From NCBI RefSeq assembly GCF_026283945.1, contig NZ_JAPDPC010000001.1, positions 1,054,001 to 1,118,000 on the forward strand: DNA of 64,000 nt. The letters run 5' to 3'. The notes under the pieces were generated by a model, which worked only from the letters and a program-made list of their open reading frames with translations, ran no database searches and was not told the origin of the DNA. This document shows positions 25,835-35,241 of this stretch, piece after piece; within the stretch, counting starts at the first letter, position 1, and every line of letters begins with the position of its first letter. A program made the position numbers and the translations under genes. The DNA is from Dyella humicola. GTDB taxonomy: Bacteria; Pseudomonadota; Gammaproteobacteria; Xanthomonadales; Rhodanobacteraceae.

Positions 25835-28717
25835 TTAGAACTTCTGGTTGTACGACACGTACCAGAAACGGTCGATGTCGAACGCCGGGTTGTACGGCGC
25901 GCTGCCGGTGCCCGAGGTGGTGACGGAGTAGTAGAACGGACCCTTCTTGTTGAAGATGTTGTTCACACCGACCGTGAAGGTGCCCTTCCACGGAGCCGTG
26001 TAGTGGAACTGCGCGTCGTTGAACGCCACCGAGCCCTTCTGGCTCATGCCGGTCATGCCCCACCAGGGGTTGGTGTAGTCCGGCGAGCTGCACTCGATCG
26101 TGGCCGTGTAGCACTGGTCCTTCAGGCCCGAGTAGTAGCGGATCGTCCAGCTGGCGCCAAAGGCCTTGTAGGCCCAATCCACCTGCAGGTTTGAACGCAG
26201 ACGGTACAGACCGTCTTCGCCCGTTCCGCCACTCGTGCCACCGGACATGAAGCCGACCGGGTTCTGGGGGATGGCACCCGGGCCGCTAACGACCTCGTAC
26301 TTGGACAAGTAAGTGCTGTCCGAGGCGATGCGGAAGGTACCGATCGCAGTCTCCGGCAGACGGTAGTGGATACCGAAATCGTAGCCTTCGGTCTTCAGCG
26401 TGCCCAGGTTTGCCAGGCTCTCGTTGAGCGTGTTGACCGAGCCGGTCACCAGGCTGGACGTGTTGTTGCTGGCGCGCGTGAAACGATTGCAGAAGGACGG
26501 ATCGTTCTGCACGTAGCAATAGCTAAGAATCTGCTGCGCGTCGACCGACGAGATGATGTTCTTCACGTAGATGTTGTAGTAGTCGACGGTGAAGTCCAGG
26601 CCGGACACCTGGTGCGGGCTATAGACCAGGCCCAGCGTACGGGTGATCGACGTCTCCGGCTGCAGGTTCGCGTTGGAGCCCGACAAGAAGGCTACCGGGG
26701 TCTGACCACCGCTGGTGCTGGTGATCTGGGCGCCGGTCTGGTCGATCTGGCGATAGTTCGCCGGCACGCCAGTGGCTGCGCAACGCTGCGCGACGCCCGC
26801 GTTGGTCGCGGCGGCGCCGAACTTGGAATCGCACGGATCCAGGAACGTCTCGAAGCTCTGGCCGGTACCACCGTAAAGATCGTCGATGGTCGGTGCACGG
26901 AAGCCTTCAGCGTAGGTACCGCGAACCAGCAGGTCCGCGAACGGACGCCAGCGGAAGCTGTACTTGTTGTTGGTGGTGCTGCCGAAGTTGCTGTAGTGCG
27001 AGTAGCGGCTGGCGACGTTGATGCCGAATTCCTGCGCACCCGGCAGGTCGCGCAACAGCGGCACGTCGAGCTCGAGGTAGGCTTCATTGGTGTTGTAAGC
27101 ACCGCTGGTCGGCGCGCTGGCGAGATTGGTCGTCAGGCCGGCCGAGTCGGCGGCGTCCGGACGGAAGTTGCCCTTCTCGCCACGGTGCTCGACGCCTACG
27201 GCGAGGTTGACCGTGCCAGCCGGCAGGTCGAACAGTCCGCCGGACACGTTGGCGGTGTAGTCGTCAGTGGAGCTGGTCTGACGGCTGGTGCCGACGTGGC
27301 TGATGTAGTTCCACACCGACTGCGGCGTGGCGCCCGGACCGGCAAGCATGTTCCACGGCACGCAACCGGCGGCACGATCGGCGGCGCTGGCGCACTCGAC
27401 CTGGCCGTTGATGGTCGTCGTCGCGCCCAACGCCTTTGCTGCGTTCGGCAGGTAGATATTGCCGGTGGTGATCTGGCGGATCTTGTTCTGGGAGTAGGTG
27501 TAGCCAGCGTCCCAGCTCCAGTCATGACCGAGGAACTGGAAGTAACCCTCCGCGCCCAGGTCGATGTGAGCGAGCTTGGAATTGCCCAGAGTGACGCGCG
27601 GCATTTCCACCGTGCGGCGGAAGAACTCGGTCTCATTGCCCGGGAACGGGTTGAAGGCGTTGTTCGGGTCGATGGTCAGGCCGGTGTTGCCGGTCTGGAA
27701 CGGGTAACCCGCCAACTGGCTCGAGGTGTCACGCGTGCTGTAGGTGGCCGCACCACGCAGGGTGATGTTGTCGGTCAGCTTGTAGCGATCCTGCAGGAAC
27801 AGGTTCTTCAGCTTGGAGCCCGCGCGGAACGTCATGTCGCTCTGCGTGTTGTACTTGTCGGCCGTGCTGGTCGGATCGTACAAGTGGTAATTGGCGATAT
27901 TGGCCGTGTCCGTGGCGCCGTGATTGATCACGTACTGGTTGCCGGTGTTCGGATCGACCACGCGGCCCCACGGGCCGAGGCCCAGGCCAGCGGTCGGATG
28001 ACGCGGACCCTGGGCGTAGCTGGTCTCTTCGCGCTCGCTGTTCCACATCGGGTCGGTATTCTTGTACGACGCGCCGACGATGATCGAGTTCTTCTCGGTG
28101 CTGTGACCCCAGGTGAAGTCATAGTTCTGCGTCTCGCCGTCGCCCTTGCCGTTCTGGCCGTAGTAGACGTTGGCTTCGGCGCCGTCGAACTTCTCGCGGG
28201 TGATGATGTTGACCACGCCGCCGATGGCGTCGGAGCCGTAGATGGACGAAGCGCCGTCCTTCAGGACGTCGATGCGCTCGATCATGGCGACCGGGATGGT
28301 CGACAGGTCGGTCAGGCCGCTGAGGCTGGTGCTCCAGCGACGGCCATTGACCAGCACGAGGGTGCGCTGCGAGCCGAGGTTACGGATGTTGACGTAGGTG
28401 CCGCCGACGTCGGCGCCGGAGGACAGCGTGTCCTGCGGGGTGATGTCCGGGGTGCCAGCCGACGGCATGCGAGCCAGGATGTCACTGACGTTGGTCAGGC
28501 CGGTGGCCTGGATGGCGGCGCGGTCCATGGTGAAGATCGGCTGGGACGTTTCCACGTCCACGCTGCGAATGCGCGAACCGGTCACCGTGACCGTTTCAAG
28601 GCTCTTGGCCGAGGACTGATTGGCTTCGCTGGAAGACGCATCCTGTGCGGCAACCGACCACGTCTGCAGTACGAGCGCTGCAGCGATGGCAGTAGCCAGC
28701 AGTGTCTTTTGCTTCAT
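25835..28717 (-). CDS. TonB-dependent outer-membrane receptor
   Basis: The 960-residue precursor starts at ATG 28717 (ggag about 10 bases upstream) with a signal peptide ending SVAAQD. A TonB box [10 protein letters not shown] (41-50) is followed by the plug domain ([40 protein letters not shown]) and a 22-strand-type barrel, ending in the C-terminal aromatic residue (YVSYNQKF) used by the BAM complex. It imports an unknown ligand. No neighbouring transporter, protease or sigma/anti-sigma gene gives a clue. A hairpin with a 7-bp stem lies in its leader (28750-28767). Confidence 0.93.
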   Translation of the reverse strand: MKQKTLLATAIAAALVLQTWSVAAQDASSSEANQSSAKSLETVTVTGSRIRSVDVETSQPIFTMDRAAIQATGLTNVSDILARMPSAGTPDITPQDTLSSGADVGGTYVNIRNLGSQRTLVLVNGRRWSTSLSGLTDLSTIPVAMIERIDVLKDGASSIYGSDAIGGVVNIITREKFDGAEANVYYGQNGKGDGETQNYDFTWGHSTEKNSIIVGASYKNTDPMWNSEREETSYAQGPRHPTAGLGLGPWGRVVDPNTGNQYVINHGATDTANIANYHLYDPTSTADKYNTQSDMTFRAGSKLKNLFLQDRYKLTDNITLRGAATYSTRDTSSQLAGYPFQTGNTGLTIDPNNAFNPFPGNETEFFRRTVEMPRVTLGNSKLAHIDLGAEGYFQFLGHDWSWDAGYTYSQNKIRQITTGNIYLPNAAKALGATTTINGQVECASAADRAAGCVPWNMLAGPGATPQSVWNYISHVGTSRQTSSTDDYTANVSGGLFDLPAGTVNLAVGVEHRGEKGNFRPDAADSAGLTTNLASAPTSGAYNTNEAYLELDVPLLRDLPGAQEFGINVASRYSHYSNFGSTTNNKYSFRWRPFADLLVRGTYAEGFRAPTIDDLYGGTGQSFETFLDPCDSKFGAAATNAGVAQRCAATGVPANYRQIDQTGAQITSTSGGQTPVAFLSGSNANLQPETSITRTLGLVYSPHQVSGLDFTVDYYNIYVKNIISSVDAQQILSYCYVQNDPSFCNRFTRASNNTSSLVTGSVNTLNESLANLGTLKTEGYDFGIHYRLPETAIGTFRIASDSTYLSKYEVVSGPGAIPQNPVGFMSGGTSGGTGEDGLYRLRSNLQVDWAYKAFGASWTIRYYSGLKDQCYTATIECSSPDYTNPWWGMTGMSQKGSVAFNDAQFHYTAPWKGTFTVGVNNIFNKKGPFYYSVTTSGTGSAPYNPAFDIDRFWYVSYNQKF

Positions 28718-29072
28718 TGTTGAAACTCCGAACAAAAAATAGCCATCAGCCAGCGCGCGAGCGCTGGGCAGCTGGATATGGGGATGGCGCGTAGCACCCT
28801 GGGGAAGGATCTGCGCGCCGCGGCATCGCCGTGCTTGGGGGACGGGCGATGTAATCCCGAAGTTAAAACAAAGTGACGTGTGGGTGCAAGACGGCTGTCA
28901 TGTTCAGGTGATAGCCATTTTTGTTATCAGTTTTCGGCTTGTCATGACCCTCGGGCCTCGACAGTGGGCCCACGATCTGCTTTCAGAGTCGCAACCCGAA
29001 AGCCTTGGTAAGGACGCACCCTTACAGGGCGGGCCCCGCTACACTGGCGCTTTTACGCCGCCCCGTTTGCCC
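28718..29072. other. Intergenic region between TonB receptor and lgt
   Basis: This 355-bp divergent region must hold both promoters. In the receptor leader a perfect 7-bp hairpin (ccagcgc 28750-28756, loop gcga, gcgctgg 28761-28767) lies 33 bases from the start codon. I recognise no riboswitch, Fur box or other named site. The stretch 28860-28960 is distinctly more AT-rich than its surroundings and is the best place for promoters. Confidence 0.4.
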
Positions 29073-29903
29073 ATGACGCAGCCCTTTACCGTTGCCTTCG
29101 ACCCTGTTGCCTTTCATCTGGGGCCCATTCAGATCCACTGGTATGGCCTGATGTACCTCTGCGGCTTCCTGGGCGCCTGGATGTTGGCTGAGTACCGGCG
29201 CGGCAAGGGATACCTGCCGGTAACGCGCGATGCGGTGGGCGACCTGGTGTTCTACGCAATGATGGGCGTCATTGTCGGTGGGCGCGTTTGGTACATGCTG
29301 TTCTACGCCGACATCCATTGGATCTGGACCGATCCGCTGGCGCTGTTTCGCGTATGGGACGGCGGCATGAGCTTCCATGGTGGCTTGCTGGGGGTGTTGG
29401 CGGCCGGCTGGTGGTGGTCCCGTCGCCACGGCGTGCATTTCTTCGACACCATCGACTTCGTGGCGCCGATTGTGCCGATCGGCCTGGGCTTGGGCCGGCT
29501 GGGCAACTTCATCAATGGTGAACTGTGGGGCAAGCCGTCGGATGCGACCTGGGCGATGATTTTTCCGAATGCGCCGGATCGTTTGCCGCGCCACCCCTCA
29601 CAGCTCTACGAGATGCTGCTGGAGGGCGTCGCGATGTTCAGCGTGCTGTTCCTAATATCGATGAAACCCCGGCCGCGTTACCTGATTTCAGGCCTGTTCG
29701 CGCTGATGTACGGTTGCTTCCGCTTTGCGGTGGAGTTTGTGCGTGTGCCCGATCCGCAGCTCGGTTATCTGGCCTGGGGCTGGCTGACCATGGGGCAGAT
29801 CCAGTCGCTGCCGTTGATCATCGTTGGCGTTGTGCTCATCGCGATGTCGCGCAAGGCGCCGACCTTGCGGCGCAACGCCGTTTCGCTGCCGGGCAAGGAG
29901 TAA
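29073..29903 (+). CDS. lgt: Prolipoprotein diacylglyceryl transferase (Lgt)
   Basis: The 276-residue inner-membrane enzyme attaches diacylglycerol to the lipobox cysteine of lipoproteins. Seven membrane helices are predicted. The Lgt signatures are [11 protein letters not shown] (with the conserved HxxG-type His near residue 24), [10 protein letters not shown] and [17 protein letters not shown] 29073 ([11 protein letters not shown]) gives the normal length; there is no strong ribosome site, and the frame extends upstream to 28878 without support. thyA follows after 4 bp. Confidence 0.95.
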   Translation: MTQPFTVAFDPVAFHLGPIQIHWYGLMYLCGFLGAWMLAEYRRGKGYLPVTRDAVGDLVFYAMMGVIVGGRVWYMLFYADIHWIWTDPLALFRVWDGGMSFHGGLLGVLAAGWWWSRRHGVHFFDTIDFVAPIVPIGLGLGRLGNFINGELWGKPSDATWAMIFPNAPDRLPRHPSQLYEMLLEGVAMFSVLFLISMKPRPRYLISGLFALMYGCFRFAVEFVRVPDPQLGYLAWGWLTMGQIQSLPLIIVGVVLIAMSRKAPTLRRNAVSLPGKE

Positions 29904-29907
29904 GCGC

Positions 29908-30702
29908 ATGCGTGCCTATCTGGATTTGCTGCAGCATGTGTTCGATCACGGCACCGAGAAGGGCGACCGCACCGGCACCGGTACACGCAGTGTGTTCGGC
30001 TACCAGATGCGCTTCGATCTGGCCCAGGGCTTTCCGCTGGTCACCACCAAGAAGCTGCATCTGAAGTCGATCATCCACGAGCTGATCTGGTTTCTGCGCG
30101 GTGAAACCAATACGGCCTATTTGAAGGAGCACGGGGTCAGCATCTGGGACGAGTGGGCCGATGCGAACGGCGAGCTTGGCCCGGTGTACGGCAAGCAATG
30201 GCGTGCGTGGCCGACGGCCGATGGTGGCGTGGTCGACCAAATCCGCTGGGTGGTGGACGAGATCAAGCGCAATCCCGATTCACGCCGCCTGGTGGTGAGC
30301 GCCTGGAATGTGGGCGAGCTGCCGAAAATGGCGCTGATGCCATGCCACGCGCTGTTCCAGTTTTACGTGGCCGACAGCAAGCTGAGCTGTCAGCTTTATC
30401 AGCGTTCCGGCGACATTTTCCTGGGCGTGCCCTTCAACATCGCCAGCTATGCGCTGCTGACCCACATGATCGCGCAGGTGTGCGATCTGGGCGTGGGCGA
30501 TTTCGTGCACACGCTGGGCGATGCGCATCTGTACAACAACCACCTCGAGCAGGCGCGCCTGCAGCTGTCGCGTGAGCCGCGCCCCTTGCCGCGTCTGGAG
30601 CTCAACCCAGAGGTGCGCTCGCTGTTTGACTTCCGCTTCGAGGACGTGGCCATCAGCGGTTACGAGCCGTACCCGGCTATCAGGGCACCGGTGGCGGTGT
30701 AA
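29908..30702 (+). CDS. thyA: Thymidylate synthase
   Basis: The 264-residue enzyme methylates dUMP to dTMP with methylenetetrahydrofolate. The catalytic Cys146 lies in [11 protein letters not shown], and [19 protein letters not shown] plus the C-terminal PAIRAPVAV are family typical. Length and Cys position equal those of the E. coli enzyme. It is followed by folA, which restores the folate it oxidises; a ggatgcg-tcaa-cgcatcc hairpin (30719-30736) lies between them. Confidence 0.98.
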   Translation: MRAYLDLLQHVFDHGTEKGDRTGTGTRSVFGYQMRFDLAQGFPLVTTKKLHLKSIIHELIWFLRGETNTAYLKEHGVSIWDEWADANGELGPVYGKQWRAWPTADGGVVDQIRWVVDEIKRNPDSRRLVVSAWNVGELPKMALMPCHALFQFYVADSKLSCQLYQRSGDIFLGVPFNIASYALLTHMIAQVCDLGVGDFVHTLGDAHLYNNHLEQARLQLSREPRPLPRLELNPEVRSLFDFRFEDVAISGYEPYPAIRAPVAV

Positions 30703-30813
30703 ACGCGCGAACAACCTGTGGATGCGTCAACGCATCCTGCTAAAATCGGTCGCCGCGGCGCCCGCGGCCGGCCGCCGCGGGCTGCTTCAACCGTCGATGA
30801 CCCAAGGATTTTC

Positions 30814-31302
30814 ATGGCTATTTCGTTGATTGCCGCTCTGGATGAGAACTTCGCCATCGGCCGCAAAGGGCAGCTCCCCTGGCACCTGCCGGACGACCTG
30901 CGCTGGTTTAAAGAGCTGACCCTCGGCAAGTATGTGCTGATGGGCTACAACACGGCCGTCGCCGTCGGGCGCGCCCTGCCGGACCGCACGAACCTGGTGC
31001 TGAGCCGCAAGCACGAAGCCCCGTTTCCGGGCCAGGTCACGGTGCGCTCTCTCGCCGAAGGCCTCGCTCGTGCCAGTGGCACCGGGCTGATGGTGATCGG
31101 CGGGGGTGAGGTGTATTCGGCGGCATTGCCGCAGGCCAAGCGCCTCTATCTCACCTGGGTCAACGCAGCGGTCGATGGTGCCGATACGTTCTTCCCAGGC
31201 GTGCATTTCAGCGACTGGACCGAGGTCTCGCGCGTGCATCACAAGAAAGATGCCGACCACGCCTATGACTTCGACATGGTCGAGTACATTCGCAACGACT
31301 GA
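30814..31302 (+). CDS. folA: Dihydrofolate reductase
   Basis: The 162-residue enzyme reduces dihydrofolate with NADPH. Visible active-site parts are LPWHLPDDLRWFK with Asp27/28, the MGYNT segment (variant of the usual MGRKT) and VIGGGEVY. ATG 30814 follows aagga. The upstream region 30759-30780 forms a strong GC hairpin (gcccgcgg/ccgcgggc) in the leader. The Arg-Lys pair expected after MG is replaced by Tyr-Asn; worth noting because that Arg contacts NADPH. Confidence 0.96.
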   Translation: MAISLIAALDENFAIGRKGQLPWHLPDDLRWFKELTLGKYVLMGYNTAVAVGRALPDRTNLVLSRKHEAPFPGQVTVRSLAEGLARASGTGLMVIGGGEVYSAALPQAKRLYLTWVNAAVDGADTFFPGVHFSDWTEVSRVHHKKDADHAYDFDMVEYIRND

Positions 31303-31332
31303 TCCAGGTCACTCGCCCATGGCCTCCTCGAG

Positions 31333-32277
31333 GTGACCCGAGCCATGCACGTGATGGCCGGCGTTCTGCTTGATGCCCGCGGTCATGTATTGCTGGCGCA
31401 GCGACCGCCCGGCAAGCATCTGGCGGGCCTGTGGGAATTTCCCGGTGGCAAGCTGGATGCGGACGAGCTCGCGGTCGTCGGACTCGTCCGCGAATTGCGC
31501 GAAGAGCTGGGTATCGAGGCCGTGGTCAGTGAGCCACTGATCCGGGTGCCGTGGCGCTATGGCGATCGATCGTTGCTGCTCGACGCGCGAATGGTGCGCC
31601 GCTGGCACGGTGAGCCGATGTCGCTGGAAGGGCAGGCGCTGCAATGGTGCGATCCCGCGGCCGTCGATCCAGCCATGCTGTCGCCGGCCGATCGACCCAT
31701 CCTGCGGGCACTGCAACTGCCGGCGGGTTATCCGATCACGCCCGCTGACGTACCTCCCGAGGCCTTCGAGGCATGGCGACGTCGCCTGGTGGAGTCCATG
31801 GAGCATGGCCTGCGCCTGGCCTTGCTGCGTTTTCCGCTATGGGCACCGGGGCGAGTGCGCGAACTGGCGGCAGCGGTGCTGCCGGTGGCGCGAGTGCAAG
31901 GCGCACACCTGCTCTTGAGTGGTGACGTCGCCGGGGCCCTCGAGCTGGGTAACGGAGTTGGCGTGCAGCTCAAGGCCTTGCAGCTTTCCTCTCTGGAAGA
32001 GCGGCCATTGCCCTGGAGCCAACTGGTTGGCGCCAGCTGCCATGACGAGGCCGAGCTCGCCCGGGCTTCGCCGTTCGCGGATTTCGCGACGCTCTCGCCC
32101 GTGTCATCGACGGTCACGCACCCCGGAGCGACGCCCCTGGGTTGGCCGGCGTTCCAGTCAATGGTCGAAGCCGCTGCCGTGCCGGTCTATGCGCTCGGCG
32201 GCATGACGGATGCTGACTGTCAGGCGGCGCGACTGGCGGGAGGGCAGGGCGTGGCCGGGATCCGCGGTTTCTGGTGA
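31333..32277 (+). CDS. mutT: MutT-type Nudix hydrolase fused to a ThiE-like domain
   Basis: The 314-residue protein has an N-terminal MutT domain with Nudix box GGKLDADELAVVGLVRELRE (then ELGIE), which removes 8-oxo-dGTP from the nucleotide pool. A linker leads to a C-terminal thiamine-phosphate-synthase-like domain (about 175-314; PVYALGGMTDADCQAARLAG, QGVAGIRGFW). This two-domain form is common in Pseudomonas and Xanthomonadales. The ThiE-like part probably no longer makes thiamine phosphate. GTG 31333 or ATG 31345 may be the start. It is convergent with coaE, 7 bp apart. Confidence 0.9.
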   Translation: MTRAMHVMAGVLLDARGHVLLAQRPPGKHLAGLWEFPGGKLDADELAVVGLVRELREELGIEAVVSEPLIRVPWRYGDRSLLLDARMVRRWHGEPMSLEGQALQWCDPAAVDPAMLSPADRPILRALQLPAGYPITPADVPPEAFEAWRRRLVESMEHGLRLALLRFPLWAPGRVRELAAAVLPVARVQGAHLLLSGDVAGALELGNGVGVQLKALQLSSLEERPLPWSQLVGASCHDEAELARASPFADFATLSPVSSTVTHPGATPLGWPAFQSMVEAAAVPVYALGGMTDADCQAARLAGGQGVAGIRGFW

Positions 32278-32284
32278 GGCGCGA

Positions 32285-32908
32285 TCAACGCGCGGCTTCA
32301 GCCAGGGCCAGGTAGCGCGTGTGCAATTGCGATACGGCGCGGTCCAGCTCCGCTTCGTCGCCGTGGTTTTCGATGACATCGTGGGCCAGCGTCAGCCGCT
32401 CCGTGCGACTGGCCTGACGCTCGATCATGCGTCGCGCCAAGGCCTCATCGATGCCGTCGCGTCGTACCAGCCGGTCGAGCTGTTTCGCCTCGGGTGCGTC
32501 GACCACCAGCACCCGATCCACCCAGCGGTAGTGGTCCATGTTTTCTGCCAGCAACGGAATCGCCAGCAGGCAGTAGGGGCCGCGATCTGCGTGGGCGTGC
32601 TCGTGTAGCCAGGCGCGGACGCGCGGGTGAATGATGGCCTCAAGTGCGCGTCGCGCCTCGTCGTCGCCAAAAACGCGTTTGCGCATGGCGGCGCGGTCCA
32701 ACTGGCCACTGGCGTCGAGCACGTCGCCACCGAAGCGATCTATGACGGCCTGCAGTCCGCCGGTGCCAGGAGCGATGACCTCTCGCGCGGCCACGTCAGC
32801 ATCGTAGACCTGGATGCCCAGTGTTTCGAAACGCTGCGATACGGCGCTCTTGCCGGCGGCAACGCCCCCGGTCAGTGCGACCACAAAGCTGCGGTGCTGG
32901 CCACTCAT
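32285..32908 (-). CDS. coaE: Dephospho-CoA kinase
   Basis: The 207-residue kinase performs the last step of coenzyme A synthesis. The P-loop is LTGGVAAGKS (12-21); DADVAAREVIAPG and the IPLLAE(N) segment are typical. Start ATG 32908 overlaps the pilD stop (ATGA), the conserved pilC-pilD-coaE order of gammaproteobacteria. Confidence 0.95.
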   Translation of the reverse strand: MSGQHRSFVVALTGGVAAGKSAVSQRFETLGIQVYDADVAAREVIAPGTGGLQAVIDRFGGDVLDASGQLDRAAMRKRVFGDDEARRALEAIIHPRVRAWLHEHAHADRGPYCLLAIPLLAENMDHYRWVDRVLVVDAPEAKQLDRLVRRDGIDEALARRMIERQASRTERLTLAHDVIENHGDEAELDRAVSQLHTRYLALAEAAR

Positions 32909-33762
32909 CGCAGCCCGGTCAGCTGCATGTAATTGAGCAGCAACCAGTCCCCCGCGACGAACCACACCCAGCCGGCAGCGGCAATGAAGGGGCCGAATGG
33001 CATGGGAATCTCCCGGCCATGCTTGCGCATCAGGATCAGCGTACCGCCGATCAGTGCCCCGATCAGTGACGAGAGCAGGATTACCGGCAAAAGCGCGCTG
33101 GGCCCCATCCAGGCACCCAGTGCGGCAAGCAGCTTGAAGTCGCCATAACCCATGCCCTCCTTGCCGGTGAGCAGCTTGAACAGCCAGTACACGCTCCACA
33201 GGCTCAGATAGCCGATGGCCGCGCCGATAATCGCCGACGAAGGCGTGACGAACATCGGCAGCACGGCGAGCAGCAGGCCCAGCCACAGCAGGGGATAGTT
33301 GAGCTGGTCGGGGAGATATTGCGTGCGGAAGTCGATGCCGGCCAAGGCGATCAGCATCCAGGTGAACACCAGGCCGGCGAGAGCGGGCCAGGTGGGACCG
33401 AACTTCCATACGATAACCGCGCTCAGGACACCGCTCAGCAGCTCGATCAGCGGGTACTGGATGGAGATGGAGGCCTTGCAGTAACGACAGCGCCCGCGCA
33501 GCAGCAGCCAGCCAAACAGCGGGATATTGTCCAGCGCGGAGAGCCGGTGAAGGCAGTGCGGGCAGTGCGATGGTTCCCGCACGATACCTGGAGGCAACGG
33601 CTTGTCCTCGGACTCGACCCCAAGCGTGTCGAGCGCATCCAGCCGCCACTCGGCCTTCATGCGTTCCGGCAGGCGCAGGATCACGACGTTGAGAAAGCTA
33701 CCGACCAGAAGGCCGAGCACGCCGCTGGTGAGGATCCAGGCCCATAGAGGAAGTTCGAGCAT
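32905..33762 (-). CDS. pilD: Prepilin peptidase / N-methyltransferase PilD
   Basis: The 285-residue inner-membrane aspartic protease cleaves type IV prepilin leaders after Gly and methylates the new N-terminus. The cytoplasmic zinc-binding cysteines are Cys67/70/92/95 (two CxxC motifs) and the catalytic aspartates are Asp144 (GIDF) and Asp208 (GYGDFK). Eight membrane helices. ATG 33762 is used; the longer frame would start with TTG. It probably processes both pilins of the window and any type II pseudopilins of the cell. Confidence 0.96.
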   Translation of the reverse strand: MLELPLWAWILTSGVLGLLVGSFLNVVILRLPERMKAEWRLDALDTLGVESEDKPLPPGIVREPSHCPHCLHRLSALDNIPLFGWLLLRGRCRYCKASISIQYPLIELLSGVLSAVIVWKFGPTWPALAGLVFTWMLIALAGIDFRTQYLPDQLNYPLLWLGLLLAVLPMFVTPSSAIIGAAIGYLSLWSVYWLFKLLTGKEGMGYGDFKLLAALGAWMGPSALLPVILLSSLIGALIGGTLILMRKHGREIPMPFGPFIAAAGWVWFVAGDWLLLNYMQLTGLR

Positions 33763-33781
33763 GCGCAATTCCAAAGGCTAT

Positions 33782-33814
33782 AAAAAAGCCCCCCTCCCAG
33801 TGGGAGAGGGGCTT
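33782..33814 (-). terminator. Terminator or attenuator between pilC and pilD
   Basis: The stem aagcccc..ctccca / tgggag.aggggctt (about 33786-33813, with a small bulge) is followed on the minus strand by a T-run (aaaaaa on plus, 33782-33787). It lies 14 bases past the pilC stop and just upstream of pilD, so it may uncouple pilD-coaE from pilC. Confidence 0.75.
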
Positions 33815-33827
33815 GGAGAACAGCAGA

Positions 33828-35096
33828 TTACACCGTGCCTGCGAGCTTGAAGATGGGCAGGTAAAGCGCCACCACCATGCCACCGACCAGGCCACCCAGG
33901 ATCACCATGATCAGCGGTTCGAGCAGGGTGGAGAGCGTGTCGACTGCGTTGTTTACCTCTTCCTCGTAGAACTCGGCCACCTTGAACAGCATGTGGTCGA
34001 GGGCGCCGGATTCTTCGCCGATGGCGGTCATCTGCACCACCATGTTGGGGAACACGCCGGTCTGGCGCATCGCCAGCTGCAACTGGTGACCTACCGCGAC
34101 ATCGTCTCGCATCTGCCTGACGGCATTGCCATACACGATGCTGCCGGTGGCGCCGGCCACGGCATCCATGGCTTCCACCAGCGGCACGCCGGCGCGGAAG
34201 GTGACACCCAATGTGCGAGCGAAACGGGCAATCGCCGACTGGCGAAGGATGTTGCCCATGACCGGCAGCTTTAGCATCACGCGATCAAGAAAGTGGGCGA
34301 ACTTCGTCGAGCGATTCTTGGCCATGACGATGGCGGTGATGCCGCCAACGATGCTGAGAAGAAGTGCCCACCAATAGGACTTCATGAACTCCGAGGCCTT
34401 GACCACGACCAGGGTCGGCGCGGGCAAGTCAGCGCCGGCGTCTTTGAAGGTCTGTGCAAAGACGGGAACCACGAACAGCAACATGATGGTACAGACCAGC
34501 AGCGCCACGGCCAGCACCATTACGGGATAGAACAGCGCTTTCTTGATCTTGGCCTTGATGGCCTCCGTGCGCTCCTTATAGGTCGCCACGGTGTCGAGCA
34601 CGGTGTCCAGCACACCAGACGCTTCGCCGGCATGGACCAGGTTGCGGTAGAGCTCATCGAACTGGACGGGATATTTCGCCAGCGCCTCGTGCAGGGCTGA
34701 GCCGCCTTCGATGCCTTGCTTCACATCGGTCAGGATGTTTTTGAAGCGAACATTCTTCTGACCGTCGGCGATGATCTCGAAGGACTGCACCATCGGCACG
34801 CCCGACGCCATCATGGTGGCGATCTGGCGGCTGAAGATGGCCACGTCACGTGGCTTGACCGTGCTGCCACTGGCACCGAACAGCGGCTTGCCGCGCTCGC
34901 GCACCGTTTGCGGATTCATGCCCTGACGGCGCAATTCGGCTTTGACGAGCGACGCATTCTTCGACGACATCTCGCCTTTCATGCGTTTGCCGCGCTTGTC
35001 CAGCGCGATCCAGTCGTACATGGTCAGCTTGCTGATCACGGCGCGCTGGGCGCCCAGCGAACCGGCATTCTTGGTAGCGGCGGTGGCCGTGGCCAT
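33828..35096 (-). CDS. pilC: Type IV pilus inner-membrane platform protein PilC
   Basis: The 422-residue GspF/PilC protein has two cytoplasmic helical domains, each followed by membrane helices (about 215-240, 265-285, 395-415). Family blocks are FSRQIATMMASGVPMVQSFE and FARTLGVTFRAGVPLVEAMD. It links the PilB/PilT motors to the growing pilus. An N-terminal extension of about 25 residues (MATATAATKNAGSLG) precedes the usual start of the domain. pilB lies 145 bp upstream on the same strand. Confidence 0.96.
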   Translation of the reverse strand: MATATAATKNAGSLGAQRAVISKLTMYDWIALDKRGKRMKGEMSSKNASLVKAELRRQGMNPQTVRERGKPLFGASGSTVKPRDVAIFSRQIATMMASGVPMVQSFEIIADGQKNVRFKNILTDVKQGIEGGSALHEALAKYPVQFDELYRNLVHAGEASGVLDTVLDTVATYKERTEAIKAKIKKALFYPVMVLAVALLVCTIMLLFVVPVFAQTFKDAGADLPAPTLVVVKASEFMKSYWWALLLSIVGGITAIVMAKNRSTKFAHFLDRVMLKLPVMGNILRQSAIARFARTLGVTFRAGVPLVEAMDAVAGATGSIVYGNAVRQMRDDVAVGHQLQLAMRQTGVFPNMVVQMTAIGEESGALDHMLFKVAEFYEEEVNNAVDTLSTLLEPLIMVILGGLVGGMVVALYLPIFKLAGTV

Positions 35097-35241
35097 TGTG
35101 ATTCCCCCTGCTGGTACGGTCGGGTCGCCTTAACAAGACGACAGCCTGATTCTTTTCAGCTTAAGCCATTTGCCTGGAACAATTCGTGGCACCGGACGCA
35201 CCTTTAGTGCGACATATGACCCTATTTGGCCTCGCCAAAAC

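Noticed and set aside
26366-28723. Plus-strand ORF of 785 codons opposite the TonB receptor
   Set aside because: It is a shadow of the receptor gene: Val/Arg/Ala-rich, no domains, and the minus-strand product is a clear TonB receptor.
32284-33649. Long frame reading through coaE to 33649 as one protein of 454 residues
   Set aside because: The upstream part is out-of-frame pilD sequence; coaE starts at ATG 32908 where the family alignment begins.
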